Under the pieces are notes generated by a model. It was not told where the DNA came from. It ran no database searches and was given only the letters and a program-made list of their open reading frames with translations. The position numbers were made by a program, and so were the translations under genes. Shown piece after piece: positions 20,283 through 30,023 of a stretch of 64,000 bases of DNA. The stretch's first letter is position 1, and each line of letters starts with the position of its first letter. Source of the stretch: an uncultured Verrucomicrobiae bacterium (GTDB lineage Bacteria > Verrucomicrobiota > Verrucomicrobiia > Limisphaerales > AAA164-E04); NCBI GenBank assembly GCA_943788245.1, contig CALSPN010000022.1, positions 1 through 64,000 of the forward strand, written 5' to 3'.

Positions 20283-21876
20283 ATGAAATCTATTTCGTTC
20301 ATATGGATTCTATCAGTCTGGATGAACCTGGGTTTCATCATGCATGGTGCCTCGACGGATCCATTTGATTTTGATCAGGTCATTCATTTCAAAATCGAAA
20401 TCCCCGATGCAGGAATAGAGATTCTCAGGCAATCGAATTTTCAGCGGCGCTGGCCTGATTCAAGCTATCGCCCCAAAGTGAAGGCGCAGGTTCGCATCAA
20501 TGATGAACCTTTCAAAGATGTCTCGGTCAGGCTCAAAGGTGCTGCGGGGAGTTTTCGTTCGATAGACAGTAAGCCGGCTCTGACCCTTAATCTGGACAGT
20601 CATATCAAGGATCAGCAATTTGAAGGATACGATAAGTTTTATTTGAATAATTCGGTTCAGGATCGCTCCTATTGCAATGAAATCATCTGTCGCGAATTGT
20701 TTCAGCGCGCAGGGATCCCGACTCCGAGAGCGACCCATGCAACAGTTGAACTCAATGGACGGGACCTCGGCCTCTATGTCATGATCGAGGGGTTCAATAA
20801 AAAATGGCTGAAACGTCATTTTGATCAAATTGGTGGCAATCTCTATGACAGTGGGTTTCTCAAGGACATCCATGCCAACCTGACTGTCAATGTGGGAAAA
20901 ACCCCGGAGGATCATTCAGCAAAAAATAATTTGATAGCCGCTGTTTATGAGAAAGATCTGAACAAATTACTGCCAGGCATCATGCGGCATCTGGACCTTG
21001 ACATGTTCCTGACACATGTGGCGCTGGATACGTTGACATGGAATTGGGACGGCTACGCGATGAAGCCAAATAATTATCGGCTTTATCACAATCTCGATAC
21101 TGGTAAATTTCAGTTTATCCCTCATGGAATGGATCAAATGTTTCAAAACCCGCAGGGAAGCATTTACCCCAGATTTCGCGGAGTCACGGTATTGTCATTG
21201 ATGCGTCTTCCCGCCATGCAGCAACAATACTACAAGCGTATGCTTCATCTCTATGGAACGGTTTTCAAACCGAAGCAATTGGTGAATCGGGTGGATCAAC
21301 TTGCTGCCGTTATTGAACCGGAACTCAAAAAGCGTTCGCTGCGTGAGTGGGATCGGAATCAGCGCGGTATTCAACGATTAAAAGACAGTATTGGTGCCAG
21401 AGGAGATTATCTGGGTTGGGAGTTGACGGCTCCAGAAAGGGCACTGAAATTCCCTGAATCGGGTTTTGTCTCCATCAGGAACTGGAAAACATCGCGGTTT
21501 CGAGGTGACATTCAATTCAGGAATGCCAATGAAAACAACAAGCAGGTATTGGTCATCGAAAGCGGCAGTGGAATTAATATCGGCCGTTGGTATTCCCAGC
21601 AATTGTTGACTCAAGGCACGTATCGATTTGAGGCACGGGTCAGGTGTGAGAATGTGGTTGCGGCTCCCAACGATCTTTATGGCGGAGTGCGGGGTGCGCG
21701 CCTCTGGTTCCAGAGTCAACGCTGTCTTGACCGGAACAAGGAACTGGACATGGATGGCAGCTGAATTTCTGGTCTCACAGCCCGTTGAGGAAGTAGAACT
21801 TTCGTGTGAGTTTCGTGGAATGCAGGGGAGGACCTGGTTCGAGGAAGCTTCCTTGCGGCTGGTCAAACTGCGCTGA
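20283..21876 (+). CDS. CotH-family protein kinase-like secreted protein, one frame break
   Basis: CotH family, related to the spore-coat kinase CotH; in PVC bacteria such proteins are usually secreted and of unknown role. Seen: signal peptide (SISFIWILSVWMNLGFIMHG), the CotH entry motif (FKDVSVRLKGAAGSFRSID then LNLDSHIKDQQFEGYDKFYL), the catalytic-region HATVELNGRDLGLYVMIEGF, and the metal-site-like YRLYHNLDTGKFQFIPHGMD. A C-terminal beta domain follows from about residue 400. The printed frame ends at 21764, but one G fewer in GGGG 21691-21694 continues as ASGSRVNAVLTGTRNWTWMA to a stop at 21876 that closes the beta domain normally. Phosphotransfer activity is inferred from the family. Confidence 0.85.
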
Positions 21877-22161
21877 TATTAGTTCAGCCCCGCACTGGAC
21901 AATTTCCAGGAAATGATTCGAATTCCAGTGGGGACCGCATGGATCTGTCACATCAACCTTGATGTCTGTTCTGTGCAGTGTCTGGCCTGACTTTGTGGAT
22001 GGAATCCAAATCACAGAGTCAAGCAAGTGATGATTGCTGCACTCAAACCGTTTTGATTTTCAATGATGAAGACGCTACATAGCTTCGTTTACGATCACAA
22101 TAGGGTGTAGACGAGAATAATTATTTCCGCATATCTGGATTTATGTTAGCTTTTTCTCATC
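21877..22161. other. Intergenic, nothing recognised
   Basis: Between cotH and the aldehyde dehydrogenase. AT-rich in the last 80 bases, which probably holds the promoter of the dehydrogenase, but no box pair is convincing. Confidence 0.5.
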
Positions 22162-23754
22162 ATGGAATTGACTGGACATCATTTGATTGGGGACACTACC
22201 GGGGCCGTCGGCCAAGAAACTTTTCAAGCTCAAGACCCTTCCTCGCAGGCAGTATTGTCACCCGCTTTTCATGAAGCCACCGTCTCCGAAGTGGGGATGG
22301 CTTTGCGTCTCGGGCAGGAATGTTTCGACACCTTCCGGGCAACCACGGCGGAAGATCGAGCTGCTTTCCTGGAGGCCATTGCCGATGAAGTCATGGCTTT
22401 GGGAGACGCCTTGCTGGAGCGTGCCCATCAAGAGACCGGCTTGCCCATGGCAAGATTGACCGGTGAAAGAGGCCGTGCCGTCAATCAGGCCAAACTGTTT
22501 GCTGGACTGATCCGGGAGGGTTCCTGGATCGATGCGCGTATCGATCTTGCTCTGCCTGATCGTCAGCCCCTGCCCAAGCCTGACATCAGACGTATGCTTG
22601 CTCCCATTGGACCTGTCGTTGTTTTTGGAGCCAGTAATTTTCCTCTAGCCATTTCCGTGGTTGGTACTGACACCATTTCTGCTCTGGGAGCAGGTTGCCC
22701 TGTCGTCGTCAAGGGGCATCCCGGGCACCCGGGAGTATGCGAAATGCTGGGGCGTGCGATTCAAAAGGCAGTCAAAAAATGTGATTTACCCCCTGGCGTC
22801 TTTTCTTTACTTCAAGGTGCTGGACATGAACTGGGAGTGACACTGGTGCAGCACCCTATCACGCAGGCTGTGGCATTTACAGGGTCATTGCGCGGCGGGC
22901 GTGCACTCTTCGATGTGGCCAACGCTCGCAAAGAACCCATCCCTTTTTATGCGGAAATGGGAAGCATCAATCCCGTTTTTGTTTTGCCCGGAGCTGCTGC
23001 CGAAAGAGGTGCATCAATAGCCGAACAATTCGTCCAATCGGTTGGACTCGGGGTCGGGCAGTTCTGTACGAATCCTGGTATGTTGATTGGCTTGAAAAGT
23101 GAATTCCTGGATGACCTGACCCAGAAAACTGCCGATGCCGCTGAGGCTGCAGGGCCGGCGACGATGCTCCATCAAGGGATTGCAGAAGCCTACAGTGAAG
23201 GGCTGGATAAAATCAAATCCATCGAAGGCGTCAAAACCTGTGGTGCTTCCTCTGTTGCGTCTGATGCAACAAAGAATCAGGCAGCCTGTCATATATTCGA
23301 AGCAAACCTGGACACTTTGTTTGATCACCCTGAATTGAAAGAAGAAAACTTTGGGCCTTCCTCTGTCATTCTGAAAGCAGATAGCGCAGAACAGCTCGAG
23401 CAGGCTGCTGAAGGATTGGAAGGACAATTGACCGCCACCATCCATGGGACAGAAGACGATCTGCAAAAACACGGAAAATTGATTCGTATCCTGGAGCGAA
23501 AAGTGGGGAGATTGATTTTTAACGGATTTCCAACAGGAATTGAAGTTTGCCCATCCATGCATCACGGGGGGCCTTACCCAGCAGCCACTCATAGTTTCTT
23601 TACCTCGATCGGTACTGCTTCGATTCTCCGATTTGTGCGTCCCTTGTGTTATCAGAACTTTCCTGATGCAGGGTTGCCGGTTGAACTTCGCAATAAAAAT
23701 GAACGTGGAATTCTACGTCTCGTGGACAATGCCTGGACGCGTGATGATATCTAA
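22162..23754 (+). CDS. Aldehyde dehydrogenase, alpha-ketoglutaric semialdehyde dehydrogenase type
   Basis: NAD(P)-dependent aldehyde dehydrogenase of the 2,5-dioxovalerate (alpha-ketoglutaric semialdehyde) dehydrogenase subfamily, which closes oxidative pathways for pentoses, hexuronates and hydroxyproline. Seen: the subfamily-type opening in which the substrate-binding N-terminus begins HHLIGDTTGAVGQETFQA, the cofactor loop GPVVVFGASNFPLAISVVG, general-base Glu in FYAEMGSINPVF, and nucleophile Cys in VGQFCTNPGM. Length of 530 matches this long subfamily. The C-terminal HHGGPYPAATHSFFTSIG is typical of it. No other pathway genes are adjacent, so the substrate is assigned by subfamily only. 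Confidence 0.85.
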   Translation: MELTGHHLIGDTTGAVGQETFQAQDPSSQAVLSPAFHEATVSEVGMALRLGQECFDTFRATTAEDRAAFLEAIADEVMALGDALLERAHQETGLPMARLTGERGRAVNQAKLFAGLIREGSWIDARIDLALPDRQPLPKPDIRRMLAPIGPVVVFGASNFPLAISVVGTDTISALGAGCPVVVKGHPGHPGVCEMLGRAIQKAVKKCDLPPGVFSLLQGAGHELGVTLVQHPITQAVAFTGSLRGGRALFDVANARKEPIPFYAEMGSINPVFVLPGAAAERGASIAEQFVQSVGLGVGQFCTNPGMLIGLKSEFLDDLTQKTADAAEAAGPATMLHQGIAEAYSEGLDKIKSIEGVKTCGASSVASDATKNQAACHIFEANLDTLFDHPELKEENFGPSSVILKADSAEQLEQAAEGLEGQLTATIHGTEDDLQKHGKLIRILERKVGRLIFNGFPTGIEVCPSMHHGGPYPAATHSFFTSIGTASILRFVRPLCYQNFPDAGLPVELRNKNERGILRLVDNAWTRDDI

Positions 23755-23766
23755 TGAGGCGGGTTC

Positions 23767-24600
23767 ATGAGCAGGTCCATTTTTCCAGTGATGCTGCTTC
23801 TGGCCCTCTGGGTCTGTAATGTTGCCTGTGATCGGCAAAAGAAACACCCAGGTCTCGTCCATCCGGAAATGTCACCTGAAACTAATCAGGTCATAGAAAG
23901 TAAAAGAAACGATCATCCTGCTGAAGCCGCAGTTGAGTCTGTTGCCGAAGAGCCGCAGGTCACAGATGCTGTTGCGCCAGATACTCCGGAAGATACATTT
24001 GGAAGCTCGGTTTTATTTGAACTAGCTAAAGCCGATGAATCCATGACCGCTGGTGAAGATTTTCTGCACACAGGAGAATACGCCAAGGCACTCGAGCAAT
24101 TCAAAATAGCTGCTGAAATCGATGCGGAAAACGAGGAAGTATTCTTCAATCTTGGATTCGCGCATTCACGTGTGGGGAACACGGAAGAAGCAATAGCGGC
24201 CTACCAAAAGACAATCGAGATTTTTCCGGATTACGGAGAAGCCCACAACAATCTTGGTAATTTGTTTCTCAAAGAAAAACTATTTACCAGGGCCATCGAG
24301 CATTTTAAGATCGGAATCGAAATTGACCCAGAGCATGCGGCAGCGCACAACAATCTGGGAACTGCACTGAGTCGGCAGCTTAAGATCAACGAAGCGGTGC
24401 CGCATTTTGTCAAAGCGACTCAAATCGATGATCGTTATGTTCAAGCCTGGTGTAATCTCGGCAACGCCTACACCTCGCAAAAAAGGTTTAAAGATGCCCT
24501 CAGCGCTTTCCAGCACGTACTACGCATTGACCCGTCTTTCCCGCCTGCCTTGTCCGGCATGCAGAGGCTCCGATCCAAGGTGATTGCCTTGCCAAGGTGA
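23767..24600 (+). CDS. Exported TPR-repeat protein
   Basis: Secreted or lipid-anchored protein: hydrophobic signal VMLLLALWVCNVAC with a possible lipid-modified cysteine, then a ~70-residue low-complexity acidic linker, then about five consecutive TPR units (AKALEQFKIAAEIDAENEEV, EEAIAAYQKTIEIFPDYGEA, TRAIEHFKIGIEIDPEHAAA, NEAVPHFVKATQIDDRYVQA, KDALSAFQHVLRIDPSFPPA). TPRs mediate protein contacts; the partner is unknown. The ATG lies 12 bases after the aldehyde dehydrogenase stop, with GAGGCGGG just upstream, so the two are probably co-transcribed. Confidence 0.8.
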   Translation: MSRSIFPVMLLLALWVCNVACDRQKKHPGLVHPEMSPETNQVIESKRNDHPAEAAVESVAEEPQVTDAVAPDTPEDTFGSSVLFELAKADESMTAGEDFLHTGEYAKALEQFKIAAEIDAENEEVFFNLGFAHSRVGNTEEAIAAYQKTIEIFPDYGEAHNNLGNLFLKEKLFTRAIEHFKIGIEIDPEHAAAHNNLGTALSRQLKINEAVPHFVKATQIDDRYVQAWCNLGNAYTSQKRFKDALSAFQHVLRIDPSFPPALSGMQRLRSKVIALPR

Positions 24601-24613
24601 TTTGCGTGCACGC

Positions 24614-25447
24614 TCAGGAACTTGCGCTGGTGTAATGCTTGATCGCAAATCGCCACATTATTTCGGAAGCCAACAAGCAGGCTCCTGCCATCATGATCAG
24701 CGAGAGAATTTCCATCGGCGACTGGAGTTTTTGAATGAAGAATTTTGTGGGCATGTTAGCTACCAGCAGCATGGGAATGGCGAATGTGAAGAAGGCTTTG
24801 AATCCTCCTTTGAAAGCGGCATCCGGTAGTCTGGCCACATTGAACAAATTATAATATCCCCAGGCAAACCCCTCTGCTTTGATGGTCCAGAAACTGATGC
24901 TTGCCAGAATAAGCATCAACGAATAATGGATCATGACGCCGCACACGCTCATCATCGCAAAGCCAACGAAATGAATGATGCCTGGCTGCAATTCAAGTTG
25001 AATGCCGGCATAGACCATGACTGCAATGGCAGCCAGGGTGCTGACATACGATCCCAAGTCCATCGTCCTGAGCGAGACCAGGAATCTGGGATTTACCGGA
25101 AGCAGCAGCATGAAGTCCAGACGCCCTGTCCGGATATGTTCCGAGAGTTGTGTGATGTTGTTGAGGAAAACAGCGTGGAAAAGTTGTTGGATGAAATTGG
25201 CTGCTCCGATGAGAAAAATAACCTCATATCGACTCCAGCTTCCGATATGGTCTGTGTGCGAATAGATAACTGAAATGAAGGAGATCTGCAGTCCAAACCA
25301 AAGTAACTCCACGATCAGCCAAAGCACGAAATTAACCTTGAACTGCATGTCGCGCATTATCGAATTTTGACAAAGCGCCCCATAAATACTCAGATAACGC
25401 TTCCAGCCTGTTTCGATAAGAGGAGATATTCTGGTTTCTTTGGGCAT
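24614..25447 (-). CDS. ABC-2 family transporter permease (DUF990-like), second of a pair
   Basis: Integral membrane permease of the ABC2_membrane_6/DUF990 type with about six membrane helices. Seen: amphipathic N-terminus then FVLWLIVELLWFGLQISFIS, a cytoplasmic loop GRLDFMLLLPVNPRFLVSL (the family motif after helix 2), and hydrophobic helices to the C-terminus. The ATG at 25447 (MPKETRISPLIETGW) is preferred over an open extension to 25570, because it follows the upstream permease stop by 17 bases and fits the family start. It pairs with the next permease; no ATPase is encoded beside them. Substrate unknown. Confidence 0.85.
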   Translation of the reverse strand: MPKETRISPLIETGWKRYLSIYGALCQNSIMRDMQFKVNFVLWLIVELLWFGLQISFISVIYSHTDHIGSWSRYEVIFLIGAANFIQQLFHAVFLNNITQLSEHIRTGRLDFMLLLPVNPRFLVSLRTMDLGSYVSTLAAIAVMVYAGIQLELQPGIIHFVGFAMMSVCGVMIHYSLMLILASISFWTIKAEGFAWGYYNLFNVARLPDAAFKGGFKAFFTFAIPMLLVANMPTKFFIQKLQSPMEILSLIMMAGACLLASEIMWRFAIKHYTSASS

Positions 25448-25464
25448 GATCTCTTTCCTTGCTT

Positions 25465-26292
25465 TTATCCACCCACAGCTGTGTATGACCGGATGCCTCG
25501 ATTCCAAACAAATCTTGCTGTAAGAAAAGCAATGACGAGCCAAACAGTCTGAACGATGATACCGTTCCACATCGCTTGTCCCTCGACACGCCCCAGGTAA
25601 ATCAATACTGGAAACGAAAGCAGATAAGGAAAAGGCGTCCAGTAGAGCAGGGTTTCCAACCAGGTTGGTAGCAGATCCAGGGGAAACAAATGCCCTCCTG
25701 CGATGTATTCAAATGCATATAATATGAAAATGAAAGTGGCTACTTCCAGTACCCAAAATGCGAGTAGCGCCATGGTAAAAGAGATCAGGAATTGAAGCAG
25801 TCCAGTCAGTGAAAGGGAAAGGATAGAGAGCATCAGTGCCTCCATGCTCACGGGAGCAGTCCAATAATTCCTTTGCCAAAGTAGGAAGAGGCCCACTGGA
25901 ATAGTTGCTACCAGAATATAAATCAAACGATTTGCCAGAAATAAGCTGAATCGAAAAGCCAGGTAATCCATCGGCTTCAATAGAAATTGGCTGATTACTC
26001 CGTTGCGGATGTCAGCTGCGATTTGCCAGTCATCCTCATTGACAGCGGTCATGGAATTGACAATCAGGATGAGGAGGTAGTAGGACACCATTTGTGATAG
26101 ATTATAGGCACCTATCATATCCCCCTCGGCTTTGTCGGAAAAGATGGTTTTCCACAATAGAATGTTTGCCAGAAGTGGAATTAAAGTAAATACCGCCCGA
26201 AACAGGAAATTCATTCGATACGCGAGCGTATTCTGAATTCCTATATTGATGACGTGTCCGTATTTACTCCACTCATTCCAGAACTTGATCAT
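25465..26292 (-). CDS. ABC-2 family transporter permease (DUF990-like), first of a pair
   Basis: Companion permease of the same family: N-terminal cytoplasmic helix IGIQNTLAYRMNFLFRAVFT, six hydrophobic segments, and the loop RNGVISQFLLKPMDYLAFRF, equivalent to the GRLDFMLLLP motif of its partner. Starts 6 bases after the mqnA stop codon, so it belongs to the mqnE-mqnA operon. Paired DUF990 permeases normally work with one ABC ATPase (as in bacteriocin- or lantibiotic-type exporters); that ATPase must be encoded elsewhere. Confidence 0.88.
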   Translation of the reverse strand: MIKFWNEWSKYGHVINIGIQNTLAYRMNFLFRAVFTLIPLLANILLWKTIFSDKAEGDMIGAYNLSQMVSYYLLILIVNSMTAVNEDDWQIAADIRNGVISQFLLKPMDYLAFRFSLFLANRLIYILVATIPVGLFLLWQRNYWTAPVSMEALMLSILSLSLTGLLQFLISFTMALLAFWVLEVATFIFILYAFEYIAGGHLFPLDLLPTWLETLLYWTPFPYLLSFPVLIYLGRVEGQAMWNGIIVQTVWLVIAFLTARFVWNRGIRSYTAVGG

Positions 26293-26298
26293 GGTGCA

Positions 26299-27108
26299 TT
26301 ATTTCTTCGGAATTTCATGGTAGACAAATCTGGGTGGATAAACTTTTTGATCTAATCCACCAGCGAGCTTTTCCATGAAACAGTGGATCGCGGTCTTTTC
26401 TCTTTCGCCCAAATCATATTGAATCGTTTTACCAAGGTATTCTTTGCGGAAATCAGGGTCAAACCGCGATTCCTCTTCTATGAGGGCAGGCAGTTGAGCA
26501 ATGCCCTTCAACTTGGCAGACATCAAGGAGCTTAAAAGGGCCGGATCCTCATATCCCTGACGAATGGCCCAAACCGCAAAGACAAAAGGTAACCCGGTTA
26601 ACTCCTTCCAGGCAGCCCCCAGATCCCATATCCGATGCGTATGATCGGCCTGAATAAAGGCAATAGCCGGATCACCAATCAGGAGTACAGCATCCTTTTC
26701 AAAAGATTCCTCATAGCTGGACAATGGGTGCCATTGTGGTTGAACTCCCTTGGCTTTGAGTAGGATTTTCAACAGATTGATGCTTGTCAGCGAAGCGGGA
26801 TCACAGTGCACCACTTCAATTGACTTCAAGGGAATTTTTGTTGCAAGAAAGACACTGATCACAGGTCCGTCACAGGCAACGGCCACGTCATCAAGAATGG
26901 CATATCCGGGGTGTAGAAGAGCCTCGGTAATACTCACCAGAGCTGCATCCAAAGTCTCATTCTCAAGCATAGTCGCCAATTGTGACGGGGGAGCAAAGAT
27001 GACTTGATTTTCAAGACCGCAGGTGAGAGGTACGGAATTCAGGTAAGGCACCGAGCCTATTCGGAAGCTTGAGAGGATGTTTGTTGGTTTGTCACCGTCT
27101 GCAGTCAT
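26299..27108 (-). CDS. mqnA: Chorismate dehydratase MqnA (futalosine menaquinone pathway)
   Basis: Converts chorismate to 3-[(1-carboxyvinyl)oxy]benzoate, first committed step of the futalosine route to menaquinone. Seen: the family opening FRIGSVPYLNSVPLTCGLE, the periplasmic-binding-protein-like core (LDAALVSITEALLHPGYAIL), and a VLLIGDPAIAF block that lines the substrate pocket. 269 residues, typical. Its ATG overlaps the stop codon of mqnE by 4 bases (27105-27108), a translational coupling that supports joint function. Menaquinone here likely serves the anaerobic or low-potential branches of respiration. Confidence 0.92.
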   Translation of the reverse strand: MTADGDKPTNILSSFRIGSVPYLNSVPLTCGLENQVIFAPPSQLATMLENETLDAALVSITEALLHPGYAILDDVAVACDGPVISVFLATKIPLKSIEVVHCDPASLTSINLLKILLKAKGVQPQWHPLSSYEESFEKDAVLLIGDPAIAFIQADHTHRIWDLGAAWKELTGLPFVFAVWAIRQGYEDPALLSSLMSAKLKGIAQLPALIEEESRFDPDFRKEYLGKTIQYDLGEREKTAIHCFMEKLAGGLDQKVYPPRFVYHEIPKK

Positions 27109-28257
27109 GCAGGTTGAATGAGAGATGGTGTGTTTGCTTCAGTTCGCTCCTGACCGGTTTCAGGCTGAATCTGCTCGTAAAAAGTATTTCGCTGAACAGG
27201 TATGCGTTCGGCCTCCATGATGGCTTTACGCATCGCGTTTGCTGTTTGTCCCTGAGGTGAACCTGCACCTGCCATATGAAAAATATGTTCCTCGACAATG
27301 GTGCCATGCAGATCATCCGCCCCGTAGCTCAAAGCCACTTGGGCCATTTTGAGTCCCATGCCCACCCAGTAGGCAGTAATATGGTCAAAATTATCCAGCA
27401 TCAAGCGAGCGACTGCAATGGTTCTCAGCATATCATTGCCTGTCGGTGGGCGCTTGACGGGGATCGCATTGTTGTCTGGTTGATAGGGAAGGGGGACGAA
27501 ACCGCAAAATCCCTTCGTTTCATCCTGCAGTTCTCTTAACTGTCGCATGTGATCCAAGCGATCCTCGAGAGTTTCCACGTGACCATAGAGCATGGTGCAG
27601 GTGCTTCTCCCCCCGAGCCGGTGCCAGGTACGGTGAACATCGAGATACTCTCTGGCTGACTCCTTGCCGGTCGCAATTTTTTTTGCGAACCTCGGGTTGA
27701 AAGATTTCTGCCCCTCCGCCTGTTAATGAATCCAAACCGCAGGCCTTAAGTTCGTGGAGCGTTTCTTCCACTGACCTTTTAGATAGCCACGCAAGATGCA
27801 GGATTTCAACCGCAGTAAAACATTTGAGCTGGAGGCGTGAACTGACGGCTTTCAGCCCATTGAGCATATCCGTGTAATAAGAAAATGGCAGACTGGGGTG
27901 TAATCCGCCCACAATGTGGAGCTCGGTAATGCCAAGTTCCAACGCCTCACGGGCTTTGGTTTGCATTTGCTCCAGTGTTAACTCAAACCCATCTTGATCT
28001 CTCTTTTTACGTGAAAAAGAACAAAACTGGCAGCTTAGAATGCAATAATTCGAATAGTTGATATATCGATTAACGATGTAAGAAGCGCGTTTTTTATTCT
28101 TTTGGTTGTTTGCCAGATCTGCCAGAGCTCCCAGCATGTTGAGATCTTGCGTCTGGTAGAGCCGGTGTGCGTCTTGAATATCCAAACGCCGACCCTCGCG
28201 GACTTTGTCATATAAGCCGGCAAGTTCACTCTTTTCAATCATCCAATTTAAATTCAT
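27105..28257 (-). CDS. mqnE: Aminofutalosine synthase MqnE, radical SAM, one frame break
   Basis: Radical SAM enzyme that joins the MqnA product with SAM-derived adenosyl to make aminofutalosine. Seen: cluster motif YCILSCQFCSFSRKK with the CxxxCxxC cysteines, then GITELHIVGGLHPSLPFSYY and GLDSLTGGGAEIFQPEVRKK. The frame then breaks in the eight-T run 27677-27684 (A run on the coding strand): removing one base continues as IATGKESAREYLDVHRTWHR and joins the C-terminal half (MLYGHVETLEDRLDH, RPPTGNDMLRTIAVARL) that ends at 27105. Intact length is about 380. The preferred start is ATG 28257 (MNLNWMIEKSEL); the frame is open to a TTG at 28341. As printed the enzyme would be truncated and inactive. 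Confidence 0.88.
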
Positions 28258-28472
28258 TTCTCCAAAAAATCCTTCAGTGGGCGCGTCTCCAATTGCCTCA
28301 GCTTCCTTGAAAATGGTGTCTGAACTTGAAACTTTTTTCAAGGATCGAACCCGCGAAAATCTTTCCTGAGGGGGAGCTTAAAAGATTTCAGAGACGAGTT
28401 TGCACCGACATCAGGGATCTATCGCGTGTTCATGAGGCACAGCAAGAGAACTTACTGCGTCATTGCTTTAAT

Positions 28473-28853
28473 TCAAGAATCAGAAATTGGAGCAAGACAG
28501 GATTCGACCAAAGCATTGAGCTCTCCTCCATCGAATGGTTTTCGCAATATGGCGTTGGCTCCAAGGGAAAGGGCCAGCTCGAGGATATCGTCGGAACTCA
28601 TGTGGCCTCCTCCAGACATCGCAATGATGGGTAAATCTGGATTTCCTTTTTTGAGTTCAATGATGGTTTCCAGCCCCTCTTTGTCGGGCATGATGATATC
28701 TGTGATGACCAGGTCAAACTTGATTTTGCTCGCTAAATCTATTCCCGGATCGCCATCAGCGGCAGTCATTGTTTGATGACCGGCCTTGTCAAGATGTATT
28801 GACGTCCACATGCGTATGTATTCATCATCATCGATTAACAAGATTTTTGCCAT
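28473..28853 (-). CDS. Single-domain response regulator (CheY-like)
   Basis: Stand-alone receiver domain. Phosphorylation-site elements are present: acidic pair in ILLIDDDEYIRMW, phospho-acceptor Asp in FDLVITDIIMPDKEG, switch Ser in IIAMSGGGHMS, and the conserved Lys in AILRKPFDGGEL. No output domain, 127 residues. Such proteins relay phosphate to a target protein or act in chemotaxis-like or phosphorelay systems. No kinase gene is adjacent. The ATG at 28853 is used; a TTG two codons upstream is also possible. The predicted promoter gives only a very short leader. Confidence 0.9.
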   Translation of the reverse strand: MAKILLIDDDEYIRMWTSIHLDKAGHQTMTAADGDPGIDLASKIKFDLVITDIIMPDKEGLETIIELKKGNPDLPIIAMSGGGHMSSDDILELALSLGANAILRKPFDGGELNALVESCLAPISDS

Positions 28854-28873
28854 ATACAAGGATCTACTATTTT

Positions 28874-28902
28874 AGTATAGTGTCCCCGGTAGGTTTTGCC
28901 AA
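28874..28902 (-). promoter_or_regulatory. Strong predicted sigma-70 promoter of the response regulator
   Basis: On the minus strand: -35 TTGGCA (28902-28897, 5 of 6), 17-base spacer, -10 TATACT (28879-28874, 5 of 6). Transcription would begin near base 28867, leaving only about 13 bases before the ATG, so the message is near-leaderless and has no obvious Shine-Dalgarno. Confidence 0.6.
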
Positions 28903-29201
28903 AGAAAATTTCCGGAATTATGGGGCTGAGACAAAAATGGCCCACAGAGGGGAATGGATTGACTCATTACTGTCCCATTTTCCTGCTGTCTGTTAATCAT
29001 TCTCTGGACAGCAGCACGTGTTTATTGCCTCTTTAAGCAGCCAACTGCCGCAACATGGGGCCCTTTTGGTAGCGGCTTTGTCCAGTTGATTCAAAACAGA
29101 CCTTCTTTTTGTTTGAAGTCTAAGCTTGCCCTTTCACAAGGAATTACGCTTCCAGGGAGTCAAATTTGGAAACAACCACTTGCCGTCTTTTTGAAAACAA
29201 T
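28903..29201. other. Intergenic, nothing recognised
   Basis: About 300 bases between the response regulator promoter and the end of the phosphopantetheinyl transferase gene. No hairpin with a T run, tRNA or convincing frame seen. Confidence 0.5.
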
Positions 29202-30023
29202 TCAAGAGCCAGAGACTGGGCCATGACTCTGTGATGCATCATGAACCGAAGGTAATCCACGGGCTTTTGTCGCTGTATTGGTGAGTTTCGGACCATTTTC
29301 AGAGAAAATGAGGCGTGTCCTTTTGGGGAGCACAATACTCAAAACCTTGTCTTCAATGATCCAGGACCTGAATTGATACTGGCAAAAATTGATAAATAAA
29401 CCTCTGATGCCACCATCGGGATGCGCTTCGATCGACTTGATCCCAAATAATTTGAACGGACAAGTCATTCCCGTCCTCAATGCTTTCGAAATAGCCTCTT
29501 TGGCCGTCCAGCCGACAGCGCCTGAAGCAGCGCTGCCAAGACCGATTTTCTCCAAGCAATGTAATTCTTCTGAATGACATTGGGTTCGCATGGTTGTTGC
29601 TCTTTTGGTGTCCCACTCCTCGACATCAATGGCCATTGGATGAGTGGCAGGAAAGACCAGAGCTGCCGCGATCGATTTTGAGTGTGTGATCCCTACCTGC
29701 CATTGAGGCGTAGATTGGTTTTGAAGGATCGGGTCCTTGAAAATGCCGGTTCGTATATGGACATTTGGTGGGCTTTCCTGAGGGTTTGCATTCAGATAAG
29801 CGGTTTTTGCACAGACACGACCAAGTAAGAAAGATTGCTTCCGGTTTTGGGCTGAAATGGACTGATAAAAGGTGGCTTCTTCAGGGTGCAGCCACTGGGT
29901 CCACTGGCTTTCATTCGAATCAAAATCATTTATTCCAAGGCAGGTAAACCATCCCTCATCGGTTAATTCCTTCCGCTCAAGACTGAAATGCTGGGCGATT
30001 GGATATGTTTTTTTCAGGTCCAT
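29202..30023 (-). CDS. 4'-phosphopantetheinyl transferase, Sfp type
   Basis: Transfers phosphopantetheine from CoA to a carrier-protein serine, activating acyl or peptidyl carrier proteins. Seen: N-terminal lobe with FLLGRVCAKTAYL, the Mg-binding motif HPMAIDVEEWDTKRA (Asp/Glu pair) and the second-lobe WTAKEAISKALRTGM, which holds the catalytic Glu-Lys. 273 residues, slightly long, with an extra polar ~30-residue tail. No polyketide or non-ribosomal peptide gene lies in the window, so the target may be the fatty-acid carrier or a distant cluster. Stands alone on the minus strand. Confidence 0.85.
   Translation of the reverse strand: MDLKKTYPIAQHFSLERKELTDEGWFTCLGINDFDSNESQWTQWLHPEEATFYQSISAQNRKQSFLLGRVCAKTAYLNANPQESPPNVHIRTGIFKDPILQNQSTPQWQVGITHSKSIAAALVFPATHPMAIDVEEWDTKRATTMRTQCHSEELHCLEKIGLGSAASGAVGWTAKEAISKALRTGMTCPFKLFGIKSIEAHPDGGIRGLFINFCQYQFRSWIIEDKVLSIVLPKRTRLIFSENGPKLTNTATKARGLPSVHDASQSHGPVSGS

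Noticed and set aside
27105-27593. Separate small gene after mqnE
   Set aside because: It is the C-terminal half of MqnE, joined by removing one base from the eight-T run at 27677-27684.
28326-28776. Plus-strand frames between mqnE and the response regulator
   Set aside because: They are shadows of the minus-strand response regulator and mqnE start region.
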